Assembly: GCF_035222485.1 (NCBI RefSeq)
Contig: NC_085920.1
Coordinates: 1,054,001-1,118,000 of the forward strand
Direction of reading: 5' to 3'
DNA length: 64,000 bases
From: Podospora pseudoanserina
Taxonomy: Eukaryota > Ascomycota > Sordariomycetes > Sordariales > Podosporaceae
In this document: one piece after another, positions 12,450 through 23,560 of the stretch
Layout of the letters: every line of letters starts with the position of its first letter
Numbering within the stretch: the stretch's first letter is position 1
Program-made: the position numbers and the translations under genes
The notes under the pieces: generated by a model
The model's input: only the letters and a program-made list of their open reading frames with translations
Databases searched by the model: none
Told to the model about the DNA's origin: nothing

Positions 12450-12884
12450 CCTTCCTTTACCCCTTCCTCCCTCCCAACAAACACCTCCACCACCGCCAAC
12501 CTCCACGAGCGCCTCCGCCGCCTCGAATCCCACCGCCACCGTCTCCAAACCCTCCTCCTCCTCCACCAACACCCCGCAACTTCAACCCCCCCCTTCCCCT
12601 GGCTGTTCCCCAGTACAAGCGAAGAACCTCCTCACCCAACCACTTACTTCAACACCCCACCACCCCTTCAATCTCAACCAACCCCCTACTCCCCTCAGGA
12701 TACAACATCAACCCATCAACCTGCAACCACTGGTCCGAACCCTACCCCAACCCCAACACTCACACCCCAAACCTCGACAGGCCATGGGAGCCATTTAATG
12801 ACCACGAGCTCACCACCACCGGTCACCCCACGGAGTCGGTGTCGCGAAAAAAAAAAAAAAAAAAAAAAAAAAACCGGCGTTTAG
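12303..12884 (+). CDS. Weak candidate low-complexity protein
   Basis: An ATG at 12303 opens a frame of 193 codons. The product would be Thr/Pro/Ser/His-rich, with a poly-Thr tract encoded by an AAC/ACA repeat and one short amphipathic stretch with HERLRRLESHRHRL. It ends by reading through a 27-base A run as a poly-Lys tail, which is unlikely in a real gene. Either the true gene ends or splices before the run, or the frame is open by chance in a C- and A-rich region. No family is recognised. Confidence 0.25.
12407..12449. repeat. (AAC)n trinucleotide repeat
   Basis: A run of AAC units interrupted by two AAT units lies inside the candidate low-complexity frame, where it would encode poly-Thr. 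Confidence 0.9.
12847..12873. repeat. 27-base A homopolymer
   Basis: An uninterrupted run of A, the longest homopolymer in the window, is followed at once by CCGGCG. It could be a genuine A tract, a trace of a retroposed poly-A tail or a length error in assembly. No adjoining SINE or LINE body and no target-site duplication could be made out. Confidence 0.85.
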
Positions 12885-13187
12885 CGCCGTGGTGGACTGT
12901 TAACCATGCTCCATAAAAAGCAGTCCTTCAAAAACACACCTATAGACGACCAATATATAAATAAAATCCCTATACCCCCCTCCTTAAAAATCTCCCCATT
13001 TCTGTTGTGATCCCATCTGTCTTTCTGCCCACCATTATCAAAGCCACAGTCCAAAAAAAAAAAAATAACCTCACAAAACACCATTCACAGCAAAACATCA
13101 AAATATGACGGACAACCTCAAACGAAACCAATATCTCACACTAATCACTACTTCCTGCGGGTATAATCTATGGAAAAATAACAACGC

Positions 13188-15926
13188 CTAATGATGCTCC
13201 TCCAACCCCTCGTACCTCCCCTCAACATTGGCAACCGCGCTCTGCAGCGCGCTCGTGAGGTCAACATGAAACAGCGGCCGATTGATCCCATGCACCGGCG
13301 CCACCACCGTCCGCCCACTGTGCAGCTCCGGCCCCAGCGACATCCTCTTCTGGTGCAAAGAAAGAACCGCATCCTCAAACGTAACCGTCGGTTTTCTCGG
13401 AACACTCTCACTCCCGCCCGTCCCAACCTTCTTAGGATCATTTGGCCCACGGTGATGATGCTGCTGCTGCTGCTGCTGCTTATTCCCAACCTCCACATCA
13501 GCAGCAGTCTGCCTCCTGCTCCTCGCAATCTCCTTCTCGTTCACCTCTACCTCGGCCGCCGCAGCCGCGCTGTGCGACCCCCCAATCTCCGCCACAGAAA
13601 AGATGCTCCTCCACCTCCTGTGCGGCCCGTCCGGCACAACAGTCGGGTACCCAAACCCCGCCGCTGCCAGCGCCCTCTTCGCCCACCGGTTGTTGATGCA
13701 GGCAATGTGCCAGTCGACAATATCCGGGCTGGCATACCGGTCCAGCTGATTCCTCACGTCAATCAGCTGCTGCACCGAAGTAATGTCGACGTGGTTCACC
13801 GAGCTGAAATCCAGAATCACCGCCTTGAGCGTCGGTAAGCTCACGTCCACCCCCATGATCCCCGCGTCCACCCCGGCCGCAGCCGCCGCCTTCATGTTCT
13901 TCCTTGACGGGCCGGGCTCGTTCCAAGGCCGTTCGCCAGGCCGGTCGAAATGCGCCAGGTTCGTCCGCCGAGTGTGCGCAAAAATGTGTTCCACCAAGTG
14001 CTCCAGGCTGCTCCCCGCGTTCGGGTAGCTGAACCCCTCGGCGAACCGGTAGATGAAGATGCCAGGATACGGATTGTCCAGCTCAATCTCGGGGTTGGAC
14101 CCATCCGCGTGCGTGATAGGCAAGAAGATGTTGCGTGTCGACGCCTCCTGCGAGCCGGTAAACGTGCCATACCCGGGTACCGGCTGCTGCCTGTCGTTGC
14201 CAATAACACGATTTCCAAGCATGGATTGAACCTTGACACGCCCCAAGAACCGGCCTTTCGATCTCAAAATCCGAAAGAGAAGCATCGCTGCCGAGAGCAG
14301 CACCGTGGTGTAGATGCCATTCTCAATGCTCGAAAAGATGGTGACAAACACACCGACAAAAAAGATCAAGACCTCAAATGGTGATACGAGCCAGAACTGA
14401 TAGACGGTATTGGGAGGGGTGATGAGGTCGCCGACGGCATGGATAATCACCGCAGAGAGTGACGCGTTGGGAATGTAGTAAAACACGGCCGGCAAGGCGT
14501 AGATGGCGAGGAGAACCACAAAGGCTGTGATGACGCCGGCAAACGGAGTCCTCACGCCGGCCTTCGACTTAATGGCAGTGCGACTGAAAGAGCCCGTTGC
14601 AGCGTACCCGCCGAGGAAGGGCCCCAGCATGTTGGTGATGCCAATGGCTACCATTTCTTGAGAAGGGTTGATTCTGTAGTTGTTGACCCGACCGAACGAC
14701 TTCGAGATAGCAATGTGTTCGATGAGCAGCACCACTACAGTAGCGGGCAAGTATCCCATCAGGTTGCTGACAATAGAGGTATTGATGACCGGGACAGCCG
14801 CGTTTTGGAACCCTGGCAATACATCAGTCACCAATCTATTCCAGACTTTTGGCTGGTACATACCTCTAGGAACGTCAAACAAAATTTTGAATCTGGCTGT
14901 ACCCCTCGGCAAGCTCCTGTTGACCAGGTAGCTGATCAGAGTGTAGAGAACAATGACGAACACGACCCTCAACGTCGAAATGAAGAAGGCGAGCTTCTGA
15001 TGTTTCGGGTAGTGTGTCCCAATCCACATGCAGACTCCCCTGATAAGGTAAAGCATAGCAAGTGCCGACAACCCCATGGCGGCATCCATACTCGCTGTGT
15101 TCAAGTGTTTGAGTATGTTGACGAACACAAGATACGTTGGATCGCGAGTTGAAAAGCCGCTGAGGCCCATCAGCGATGGAACTTGCCCGACAGCAATGCA
15201 GATGGCTGAGCCGGTCATGAATGCCGAGAGAGAGGTAAGCGAGATGATATCGACAATCCATCCGCAGCGGATGAGCCCGATGGACACCACAACGGCACCG
15301 GCCAAGAGTGCAAGAGCAGATGCAATGACATGGCCTGGAACGTCAGGAAGGACAGCAGCCATATCAGTCACGACAGCACCGGTAAGTTGAGACATGACAG
15401 CAACAGGCTGTCAGAGTGTCAGCAATCTGACACCAAGACGAGCTTTGGATTCACTTACACCGATGGTGATGTCCTTGGAGGTTGCGAAGAACCAGTAAAC
15501 AAGAACACCCATAAAGCTCGAATACAGACCAAACTGAACATCCAGGTTGGCCAGTCTGGCATAAGCCATACCTTGAGGTACGACAACAGCGCCGATGGTG
15601 ATGCCTGTTCTCTGGTTAGTAACAGGGTTCGATAAGCCGGCATTGAGTTCCTTACCAGCAACCAGATCTCCAGCGAGCCATTGAAGGTTGTAGTATCCGA
15701 TCCAGGAGAGAAACGGAAACAGAGACACCAGATATCGCCATACTTGCGGGCCAGAGGGTACTAATTTCAAAAAAAAGTCATCCACCCTCGGTGACTCCTC
15801 CACAAATGTCTGGTCTGTGTTGAAATGGGCTGTTTCTCTTGGGTCATTGACATGGTGATATGGATCTTTCGGTTGTAGCTGGATTCCCAGCAACCGGGCC
15901 ACCTTGTGGCCAACTCCAGATGCCAT
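13188..15926 (-). CDS. cys-14: SulP-family sulfate permease with STAS domain (CYS-14-like)
   Basis: Three exons, 15926-15656, 15604-15459 and 15407-13188, encode 878 residues. Both introns are 51 bp GT-AG. They restore the conserved joins DLVAG|ITIGAVVVPQGMAYA and KDITIG|PVAVMS, which match the Neurospora sulfate permease II as I recall it. Residues ~75-560 hold the SulP membrane domain; motifs include VVPQGMAYARLA, LYSSFMGVLVYWFFATS and GSFSRTAIKSKAGVRTP. Residues ~575-780 hold a STAS domain with ILDFSSVNHVDITSVQQL, interrupted by variable loops with an Ala run. The C-terminal tail has His/Gln repeats. The protein is a plasma-membrane sulfate importer, probably proton-coupled, feeding sulfur assimilation. 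A near-consensus CYS3 site lies ~150 bp upstream. The start is the first ATG that gives the conserved GHKVARLLGI start region. Confidence 0.95.
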
Positions 15927-18900
15927 GGCTAGTTTCTGAGGATATGACCACACTGAGAAGAGTCGATGTTGAGTTCTTGAAATGCTGTCACACCATGGGC
16001 TGGTAAGGAAGAGATTAGATGCTTGAAACAGACACACCGCCTCGGATCTTTTCAATCTTTTAGATGCTGTAAATGATGCAATTCCAGGGCGTATCGACCT
16101 GAATATGCACCGGATTGCCGAGAAGTCGTCGTCTAAGCTGCAGGATGCGCCAGGATATGCAAACCATGCCGTAGGTGTGAGGATTATAGGTGATGCGAGG
16201 TTTGGCGGAGATGCTGATTAGGAGATGCTGCAAGATGGAGTGTGCCCCAAATCGTGTAGATGGGCGGCTTGAGTGTTTATCATTAGGTAACAGGTCCGCT
16301 CGAGTGCCGGGTTCTACTTTCCTAGCAAAGGCGACGGGAGGAAAGAATGAGACATCAGGAGACCAGCTCCAGGTCCCAACAACCTGGAAAAGCAACAAGG
16401 AAGGCTCGATACATATCCTAAAGAGGCAGGGAGATGTTGGATTGTTGACGTCGGGCCCGACAGGCAGTGAAGAGGCGGCGGGGGGTCGGGTGCGGTGGGC
16501 AGGTGGGCATCAAGTGGATGGCGCAATCGATGCCCTTGCCTATCACAGCTAACAAATTACCACTGGCACCGCTGGGTCCAAAGTCTTGAGTCCGCGAGTT
16601 GGTGGGACTGGGAAAGGCAAGAAGTGATAGCCAAGGTCTTTGCCGGCCGGGTTGAATGGTGACGATCAACAGATTCACACCTTTCTAACCCAGCCAGGAC
16701 ATATCCTCAGTTGCAGTTTCAAACCTCATTGTCGAGCTTCCATTACGGGAGACCGCTAGGCCAATCGATTCGACACCAAAAGCACAGTCATCACCGAATG
16801 TGGCACCGGCTCAAGGCTGAAGACCCATGTGAGTAAGATATTCGAGAGCAGTGAGGGCTCACTTGAGCACCAATGTCAGCCGGCCGAGAACACGAGACAC
16901 CCATCGTCGCTGTCTCAGTAAACACCGCAATGTAGGCGTTAGCGGTTCAAATGCCATGTTTCCAGCATAATTCCAGTGGGTAAACCCCACGTCCCCCAGC
17001 CTATCAAGCTGGATGTGTGGCTGACCTCGAGAGAGTCACCGTGTCTCGTGGAAGATATGTATGGGGGTTGTCTTGATGATGCAATGAGCACCGAAGTTGA
17101 GGTGCTTTGCCAAGGGACAGTCCAAACCACCCAAACCCCGCGGCGGGCTGCTGAGTCATCCAGCATCGCCAGAGACGAGAGTAGAGGATGTTGTTCTTTC
17201 TCTGATATACTTGCAATGTCGATGGGAGCCTTCTGACGTTTTGGGAGCTTCAACTCCGATATCCTCCATGGCTTGGCAGTGATGATGTGAAGCTGTGTGG
17301 TCTGGATTTGGTTCTGGCTGTTGATGGCAGGCAATCGTGCATGATGACCTGCAGATTTTGGCCCGCGTCTTGGCAACGTTGCTCTGGGACAAGACATCAG
17401 CTGTCTTATCTAATCGCCCTCAGTTGTGATTGTTTCCTTTTCCACCTGAGAGCAACATGCTGTTATCAGGCTAGTGCCATACCACAGTGGATGATGGGCA
17501 TGAGCTGTGGTTTTGCCCTAGGGGACTCATATTCGCAGGGTGAGATGAACAAAGGTTTGAGTGATGCGGCGGAGTGCATCAGATACTGTATATACTGCCA
17601 GCTTGGTCTCTAAACCTCTCACAGCTGTCTCCATCTTGAACGAGGGCACGGAGCATTGCCATCTAAGTGGTAGAAAGTGGCTCCAGGTGATCATCTTGGC
17701 AACCGTCAGCCGCTCCGGGCCGCAGCCGAACATCCACTCCGGGGCCGGCGTCAGCTGGGGTGATGCTCCCCTGGCGAGACGGCCGTAACCTTTGGTCAGG
17801 CCGGCATCCTCCGTGAATTGTCTTCGGCCTCGGCTCTCAGATCGGCAGGGCGGGGCCCGACTCAGTGACCAATCCCGTCTCGACGGCGATCCATTTAGGG
17901 AAACTGAAACCGTGACCAGGAAGTTGCCAGAGAAAACAGCTTGATCGTCAAAAGTTGGTTCTTCTGGAAGGATGGGACAGGGGGTTTCGGTCCACGTGCA
18001 TGGCGACCTCCTCGATGGGAAAGTGGTTGCCGAAATTGCAGACCCGAAAGAAGCAGTTCTGCAAAGGTTTCCGTTGTTCTAGGGCCGCCGTTGCCGGGGA
18101 GAAGGTCCGGTTCACGAAAATGGTTGTCTGGGCAAATTGAGTCCAATTACGCTAACTATTTGGATATCGTCGGTACCTTCGGTCGATCTTCGCGGAACCA
18201 TTGTGTAAAACTGAGTTGTGAAGAGCTTTTCCGTCAAGAAGACGAGAAAATTTCATTCCTATTTTCAGGTGTTAATTGGACAGACAAGAGGATCTCGATA
18301 TCTTGATATTCGAAACAGAGGCTGGTTGTCACAGGTTTTTGCAACCTGGTGGAAACTGCACCGGGGACCAGGGCTTCGAGGCCGGTAAGTGGAGAATGCA
18401 ACCCGAGGTTGGGGAACCGAGGAAGTTCGTCGTCCCAGCCACGCGTCAAGGATGGGAAACCGTTCTGCCAAGAGGTCAAGGGTGGCCTGCTAGACGGTCA
18501 CTCGTGAGCTATCGATCATTCATCCATGAGCAGATCCAGAAAGCCATCCATCATCAAAGCCTTGTTGAGTAGCCTGATGAGAACTTCAACGAGGAGTCAA
18601 TATACAGAAAGGTGAATGATTGAATAAAGCCGGACAATGGATAATGTATGTAGCTTACATAGAACGCGTCTAAATCGGTACACGTGACGTGGGACGCGAA
18701 ATGAACACGCCGAAGCAAGGGGCGTTTGGAAGCACGGGCTTCTGTGCAGACCAACCTCCGACTTCCAGGAATGTTCCCCGCCCTCCAGTCTTGATGTGAT
18801 GCAGATGTCCCAGAAACCAACCACAACGGCGCCCGATCAAGTTGCGGTCCAGTTTTTGTTGTTGTCGGCGTTACCAGCTCTGCGCCTCGTGGTTCTTCAA

Positions 18901-18938
18901 CAACGTTAACCACCTGTAAGCCTTCAATTCACATTGCA
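15927..18938. other. 3.0 kb divergent intergenic region
   Basis: The region separates the diverging sulfate permease (minus) and BUB2-like (plus) genes. Short frames here have no motifs. Apart from a CYS3-like element near the permease I see no repeats, RNA genes or further coding signal. The size is large for a fungal promoter region and could hide a non-coding RNA or a spliced gene I cannot resolve. Confidence 0.5.
16073..16082. promoter_or_regulatory. CYS3-like element upstream of the sulfate permease
   Basis: ATGATGCAAT matches nine of ten positions of the Neurospora CYS3 consensus ATGRYRYCAT and lies about 150 bp upstream of the permease start. CYS3 activates sulfate permease genes on sulfur limitation. 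One mismatch in a short site makes chance a real possibility. Confidence 0.3.
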
Positions 18939-19156
18939 ATGACTCTTCGCGACCTGAAGGCACACCCCACGGAGGGGTTGCCGAGTTCTACCAAAGAAAC
19001 CCGGACCCTGTCGCCGATGGCGAGTCTCCAAGCACCAGTGCAGCTCCACTCGCCTCCATCCCCCGGTTCACACAGGACCTTGAGGAGATTGCAATCGGCT
19101 CATAGCTTGGGTGCAAAAGTCGCCGGCCAGGGTTCTCTGATTACCCAGCAGAGGCT

Positions 19157-19191
<35 letters not shown>

Positions 19192-20576
19192 TTCAACACC
19201 ATCCTCCCACCCAGCAGCAGCATGCTCGAATCCTGAACACCCCCCCTATCCCTCCTCGCAGACATGTAAACACCACCAACCGGTCGCCACAACGAGGACG
19301 CGCCAACAGCGACGCACCCATTACAGTTCCTTCCCCCCACACATTCGGAGCAGCCATGACAGCCACGCGACGTTCCGCTTTGAATAAGCGGTCCCCCGCC
19401 GCCGATGCCATGTCTCTCGACAAACTCTTGCGAGAAGGGCCTCCAAACGGAGATATCGAGGGTGCTTTGGAGAGCAGCCGGCTGAAGATTCTTGATCAGG
19501 GCATCAAGGCAGACAGCGACGGCATGGTAAGCCATCTACATGCTGACCATAGCATAATACCAGTACACTAACCTTGAACCATAGTCCTCTCTACGCATCT
19601 ACGTATGGCTGATTTTGCTCAATGCGCCTGTTCTCGAGACCGATTCATACCTTGCACTTATCCACCGTGGCGCGTCACCCGCATACTCAAAAATTCGTAA
19701 TGATACCTTCCGCACTCTCACAACTGATCCTCTCTTCCGACGGCGTGTGAGCGAGGCGAGCCTGATCCGCCTACTCAACGCCATTGCCTGGAAACTCCAT
19801 GATGCCCGCGCAGAACGCACTCGGGAGCCCAGCATATGCAGCAGTTCCCGCCAGTCTCTTGACCAACCCAACAGTCGGCCGGGAACGGGCTATGGGAGCG
19901 GCTATGATTCCAACCCAACCTCGCCCATGTCGAAACATCGAGCCCGTGCTCTGACGCTTACAACGGAGGGTTCTGAGGCAAGCATGCCTCTTGATCCAGG
20001 AACTTACGTCCAGGGAATGAATGTTCTGGCAGCACCCTTCTTGTACGCCGCTCGCAGTGAGGCCGAGGCTTTCATTGCTTTTCACCAGCTTCTGACCAAG
20101 GAGCTGCCCGGCTACATTCGTGGTGCTATGGATGGTGTGCATAAAGGGCTGGCATTGGTCGACAAAGTGCTCTCCATTGTAGACCCCAAGCTCAGCCTGT
20201 ATTTGCTCTCGAAAAACCTGACGGCTGAAATATACGCCTTTCCCTCTGTTTTGACGCTCTGCGCCTGCACCCCCCCGCTCCCCGAAGTCCTTCGTCTCTG
20301 GGACTTTCTTTTTGCATATGGGCCTCACCTCAACATCCTTTGTATCGTTGCACAGTTGGTAATGATCCGAACCAAAATTATGGAATCTCCAAGGTATGAG
20401 AGTTCTACTACCGTGTTTACCGCATGCATTCAACGCTAACCGAACCAACCAGCCCAAATAAGCTTTTGAGGTCCTTCCCAGCTCTTCAAGCTGACCAGAT
20501 CAAACGTACAACCCTCGCCATCATCAAGATGATTCCCGATGATGTCTACTCCGATATCATTGCCCATGCCCGATAA
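18939..20576 (+). CDS. bub2: BUB2-type TBC GTPase-activating protein (mitotic exit/septation checkpoint)
   Basis: Three exons, 18939-19526, 19585-20393 and 20453-20576, give 506 residues. The introns are 58 and 59 bp GT-AG, the second with a GCTAAC branch site. The first ~155 residues are low complexity with a poly-Gln tract (residues ~74-83). From ~156 the sequence follows the BUB2/Cdc16 pattern: MSLDKLLREGP, SSLRIYVWLILLNAP, then the TBC catalytic motifs IRNDTFR (arginine finger R239) and YVQGM (glutamine finger Q339). LPEVLRLWDFLFAYG and PDDVYSDIIAHAR close the domain. Bub2 with Bfa1/Byr4 acts on the Tem1/Spg1 GTPase at spindle poles to restrain mitotic exit and septation. Loops of ~60 residues (SSSRQSLDQPNSRPG) interrupt the TBC fold. 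The N-terminal start is uncertain; Met27 and a later Met before SLDKLL are alternatives. Confidence 0.88.
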
Positions 20577-22807
20577 TTTGTGTCGAGGAGGGTTGTTGAG
20601 TCATTGGTTCTGAACAGGCCGATGGTTTCAAAATCACCGCTTTCAGCACACGTTGCATTGGAGACAGATTCAGGCACAGGTCGCCAGAAGCTCGTCAACA
20701 AGTATGCTGTCAGACCATAGCTCGAAGTCCTCAGCCATGCTGAGTGAGCGCTGGACCGCCTTTCACAACGATGCCAAGACGGGCCTTCCCAAGTCGACGG
20801 CTTGAGTGTCATGCAACAATTTAGCCGCATGAACATTCATGGGGACTCTGTTCAAGTCGCTGGCCGATGGGAAGCAAGAGGGGAGGATGAGAATGACGTG
20901 ACTATGTGGAAGAAAACCGACAACACAGTGGCTGACAAGGAGTGCGCCGACCAACGACGCCCCGATGTTACAAGCCTAGTGTCTATAAGCCACACCTACA
21001 AAGCTCGCCCGGAAGGGAAGGGATATGCGGCTACATGGGCGGCATTGTACTAATTCACCATACCTTGGGGCCCTCGGCAACGGCGCTGCGAGGCATGACG
21101 GACCACAACATTATGTACTGCACACACCACGCTACCCGCACCACGCTACCCACTACAGACAACTGGTGGAGATAAGGCGAGTAACCGGCAAGGTTGGAAT
21201 AACATGTGAGAAGTATACATTAGAAGCGGTATGTACGAGCAGATCTTTTTGGACAGACAAAACAAAACCTATTTTTGGGGACACGAAAAGGGATGTTGGA
21301 GGAATATATAGAGATCGAGAGGGGAGATGAATGTTTTGATTTGGCAGAACTTTGGTTTTTATAGGAACATTGGCCGTATATTCATAGAAGGTTTGGGGGG
21401 GAGGGGGGGAGGGGGTGGAGGGATGGCCAGCAAGGAGTGCCTTAGTGTTGTTATTATATACATTGCTAGAGTACGAAGAAGGAACAGCAGTCAGTATATG
21501 CTGTATTATTATCTACGCATTTTACTTGAAGCTTGGTGCCAGAGCTCGACGTGTGTGTATTTGCTGTCGTGAACCAAGATCCGCTGTTTATGCAACACAG
21601 CCACAAGCACTACATGTGTTGTAGTCAGTCTGTACCCTTCTCTCTCTGTTACCATCGCCTCTCTTGCATTTGCTTGCCGACGTCCCCGGACATGACTGCC
21701 ACGACAGCTTGCCTTGCACACCTCGTGGCACACGATCTAAAGAGGGTTTAGAAGTTGTCCACGAGGTTGTCTGTACACACAACCACGACCACAACCACAA
21801 CAGATGTTATCCTCTTTGTTTTGTGTGGCACGCACTGGAGTGACCACGATGACTTTAGATGGGTTCTACGAGCACACACAACAAAACTCAAAACGTTCCA
21901 CAAAACTCTGATATCATAAACACATAACTCTGATATCGTGGTGTTTATGTACTTTATCTATTTCCATAAGACCATCCATTTTTCTCAGTCCATTAACTAC
22001 CTAGCTACTACCTTCTTTTCCCCAAACCAACACGCTTTTTTGTGTACAAAAGCTCTTATCTATCTATGCACATGCCATGCCATGTTATGTACTCGTGTAT
22101 ATACGTACGTACTTTCTTCTCCCCCTCACTTCATGCAGTATACTTCACCAGGTCATGTCCGCCTTCCGCCCCTTTTTGATACCTAGCCTGTCCTCATCCC
22201 TCATCACCCCCTTCCTTCCTTCCTTCCTTCCTTCCTTCCTTCCTTCCCCCCAAAGAGCTCTCCCCATTACTCATCATCTGCTGTCTTAAAAACCAAAATT
22301 TGCCTTTTAACGCCCAAGTCCCAAATGCAAATATGCAATACCAAAAATAGATAAAAATAACCTTTCCCACTAACCAACTTACCCCAGATGGAACCACCCA
22401 AAAAAAAGCTTAAATCCAATATCGTCGGACACCACCACCGCCGCCGAGCAAAAAGAAAAACAGTCGGATAGTTCCTCAAACACCACACAACAACCAACAC
22501 CAACAAGTCCAGCAGATCTCTGGAATTTATCTTGGCTGGTCGCCAAGAAAAAACCCACACCCACCTCCCTGGCATCTCGGCCCCTCCCCCCCCCTATCCG
22601 CTATCCCTTGTTTCGACAGCAAAAGCTAAGCCAGTGTCTCGGAAAGCATCAAACCGTAGCGTGTCGCTCTGATCACCCTTCAGCACAGGATAAACTTAAA
22701 ATATCACTCCCGCCAATTCCTCCATCAGCCTGGTTTTCTCTAGCCCACCCAATTGACAACAACGGAACCCAACAACAATAACAGCAATCCTGTTATATAC
22801 AGTCAGT
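20577..22807. other. Intergenic, no gene recognised
   Basis: This is the 3' flank of the BUB2-like gene and the promoter of the small secreted-protein gene. It contains G-rich tracts near 21391-21420 and a CTTC microsatellite at 22211-22246. Frames are short and without motifs. Confidence 0.6.
22211..22246. repeat. (CTTC)9 tetranucleotide microsatellite
   Basis: Consecutive CTTC units without interruption lie in non-coding sequence ~560 bp upstream of the small secreted-protein gene. Confidence 0.9.
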
Positions 22808-23369
22808 ATGCGCCTCCCCTGCATCTTGACCCTTGGCAGCGCCAGCGTTGTTCTAGCAGAAGATCAACCCCGAAACCAAAAACCGCTATCCCCCCACCCG
22901 GGAACAGTGACGACACCCCCCCAAAAATTCATGTCCTGCTCAAAAACCTACGGCCCCGACTGGAAAACCTGCGGCGACGAAGCCACAAGCCGCTTCTGCT
23001 ACAGCCCCGCCCAAGGACAGTCATGCTGCGCTGTCGACAACGGCTACTGCGAAAAGGGCACCTGGTGCGCCCCCGTGGCTGGGTATTGCTGTTTGGACGT
23101 ATGTGACAACCACCACCCACGCAGAGAAAAGGTGCTGAACAATTTCCCCCCAGAGCGAAAATCTCGAAAGCTGTGCGCAGAGTGCCGGGTTTGAGCTGCC
23201 CGGGTTGGAGAGTAGTTATCTACCGTCGTTGAAGAGAAGTGTAAGCCTGCTTGAGGACAGGGAGGTTGTTGTCGGAGAGGTCAAAGTATCCGTGGCAGCG
23301 AAGAAAAAGACCTTGGTTGGGTTGGGGTTGGGAATGGGCGTGGTTGGGTTATTGATGCTTTCTTGCTGA
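22808..23369 (+). CDS. Small secreted Cys-rich protein with C-terminal hydrophobic tail
   Basis: Two exons, 22808-23098 and 23154-23369, give 168 residues. The 55 bp GT-AG intron has a GCTGAAC branch and a pyrimidine-rich acceptor; a second in-frame acceptor 27 nt downstream would shorten the protein by nine residues. Residues 1-17 look like a signal peptide (MRLPCILTLGSASVVLA). Residues ~40-100 carry about ten Cys in a compact pattern: MSC, TCGDE, FCY, SCCAV, GYCEKGTWC, GYCCLD. Residues ~145-167 form a Gly/Val/Leu-rich hydrophobic tail after a basic KKK, ending LMLSC with no residues after it. This layout fits a secreted protein tethered by a GPI anchor or C-terminal helix, as in many fungal cell-wall or effector-like proteins. 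I recognise no named family, and the function is unknown. Confidence 0.72.
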
Positions 23370-23560
23370 GATTTTGGGACGTTTGTTTTTTCGGGATAGC
23401 GCGGCGTTGTGATATTTTATGGCAGGTAGGCAAACAGGTGCATTTTGGGACGGGTTGTTGACATTGAATTTGTGAAAGCTGTTGATGTAGGTGGCAATTT
23501 TCTCTCTCCGCTGAGGAAACGTCTAGTTAGAGAAAGCTGATAATATATACAGTGCCGGTT

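Larger units (their letters stand above)
7444..13187. other. 5.7 kb gene-poor stretch
   Basis: The stretch lies between the starts and ends of two minus-strand transporter genes. Apart from the ammonium transporter promoter, two weak plus-strand candidates (10005-10220 and 12303-12884), an AAC repeat and a 27-base A run, nothing coding is supported. No transposase, reverse transcriptase or RNA gene is recognisable. Base composition by eye is not strongly AT-rich, so heavy RIP damage is not obvious. Confidence 0.5.
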
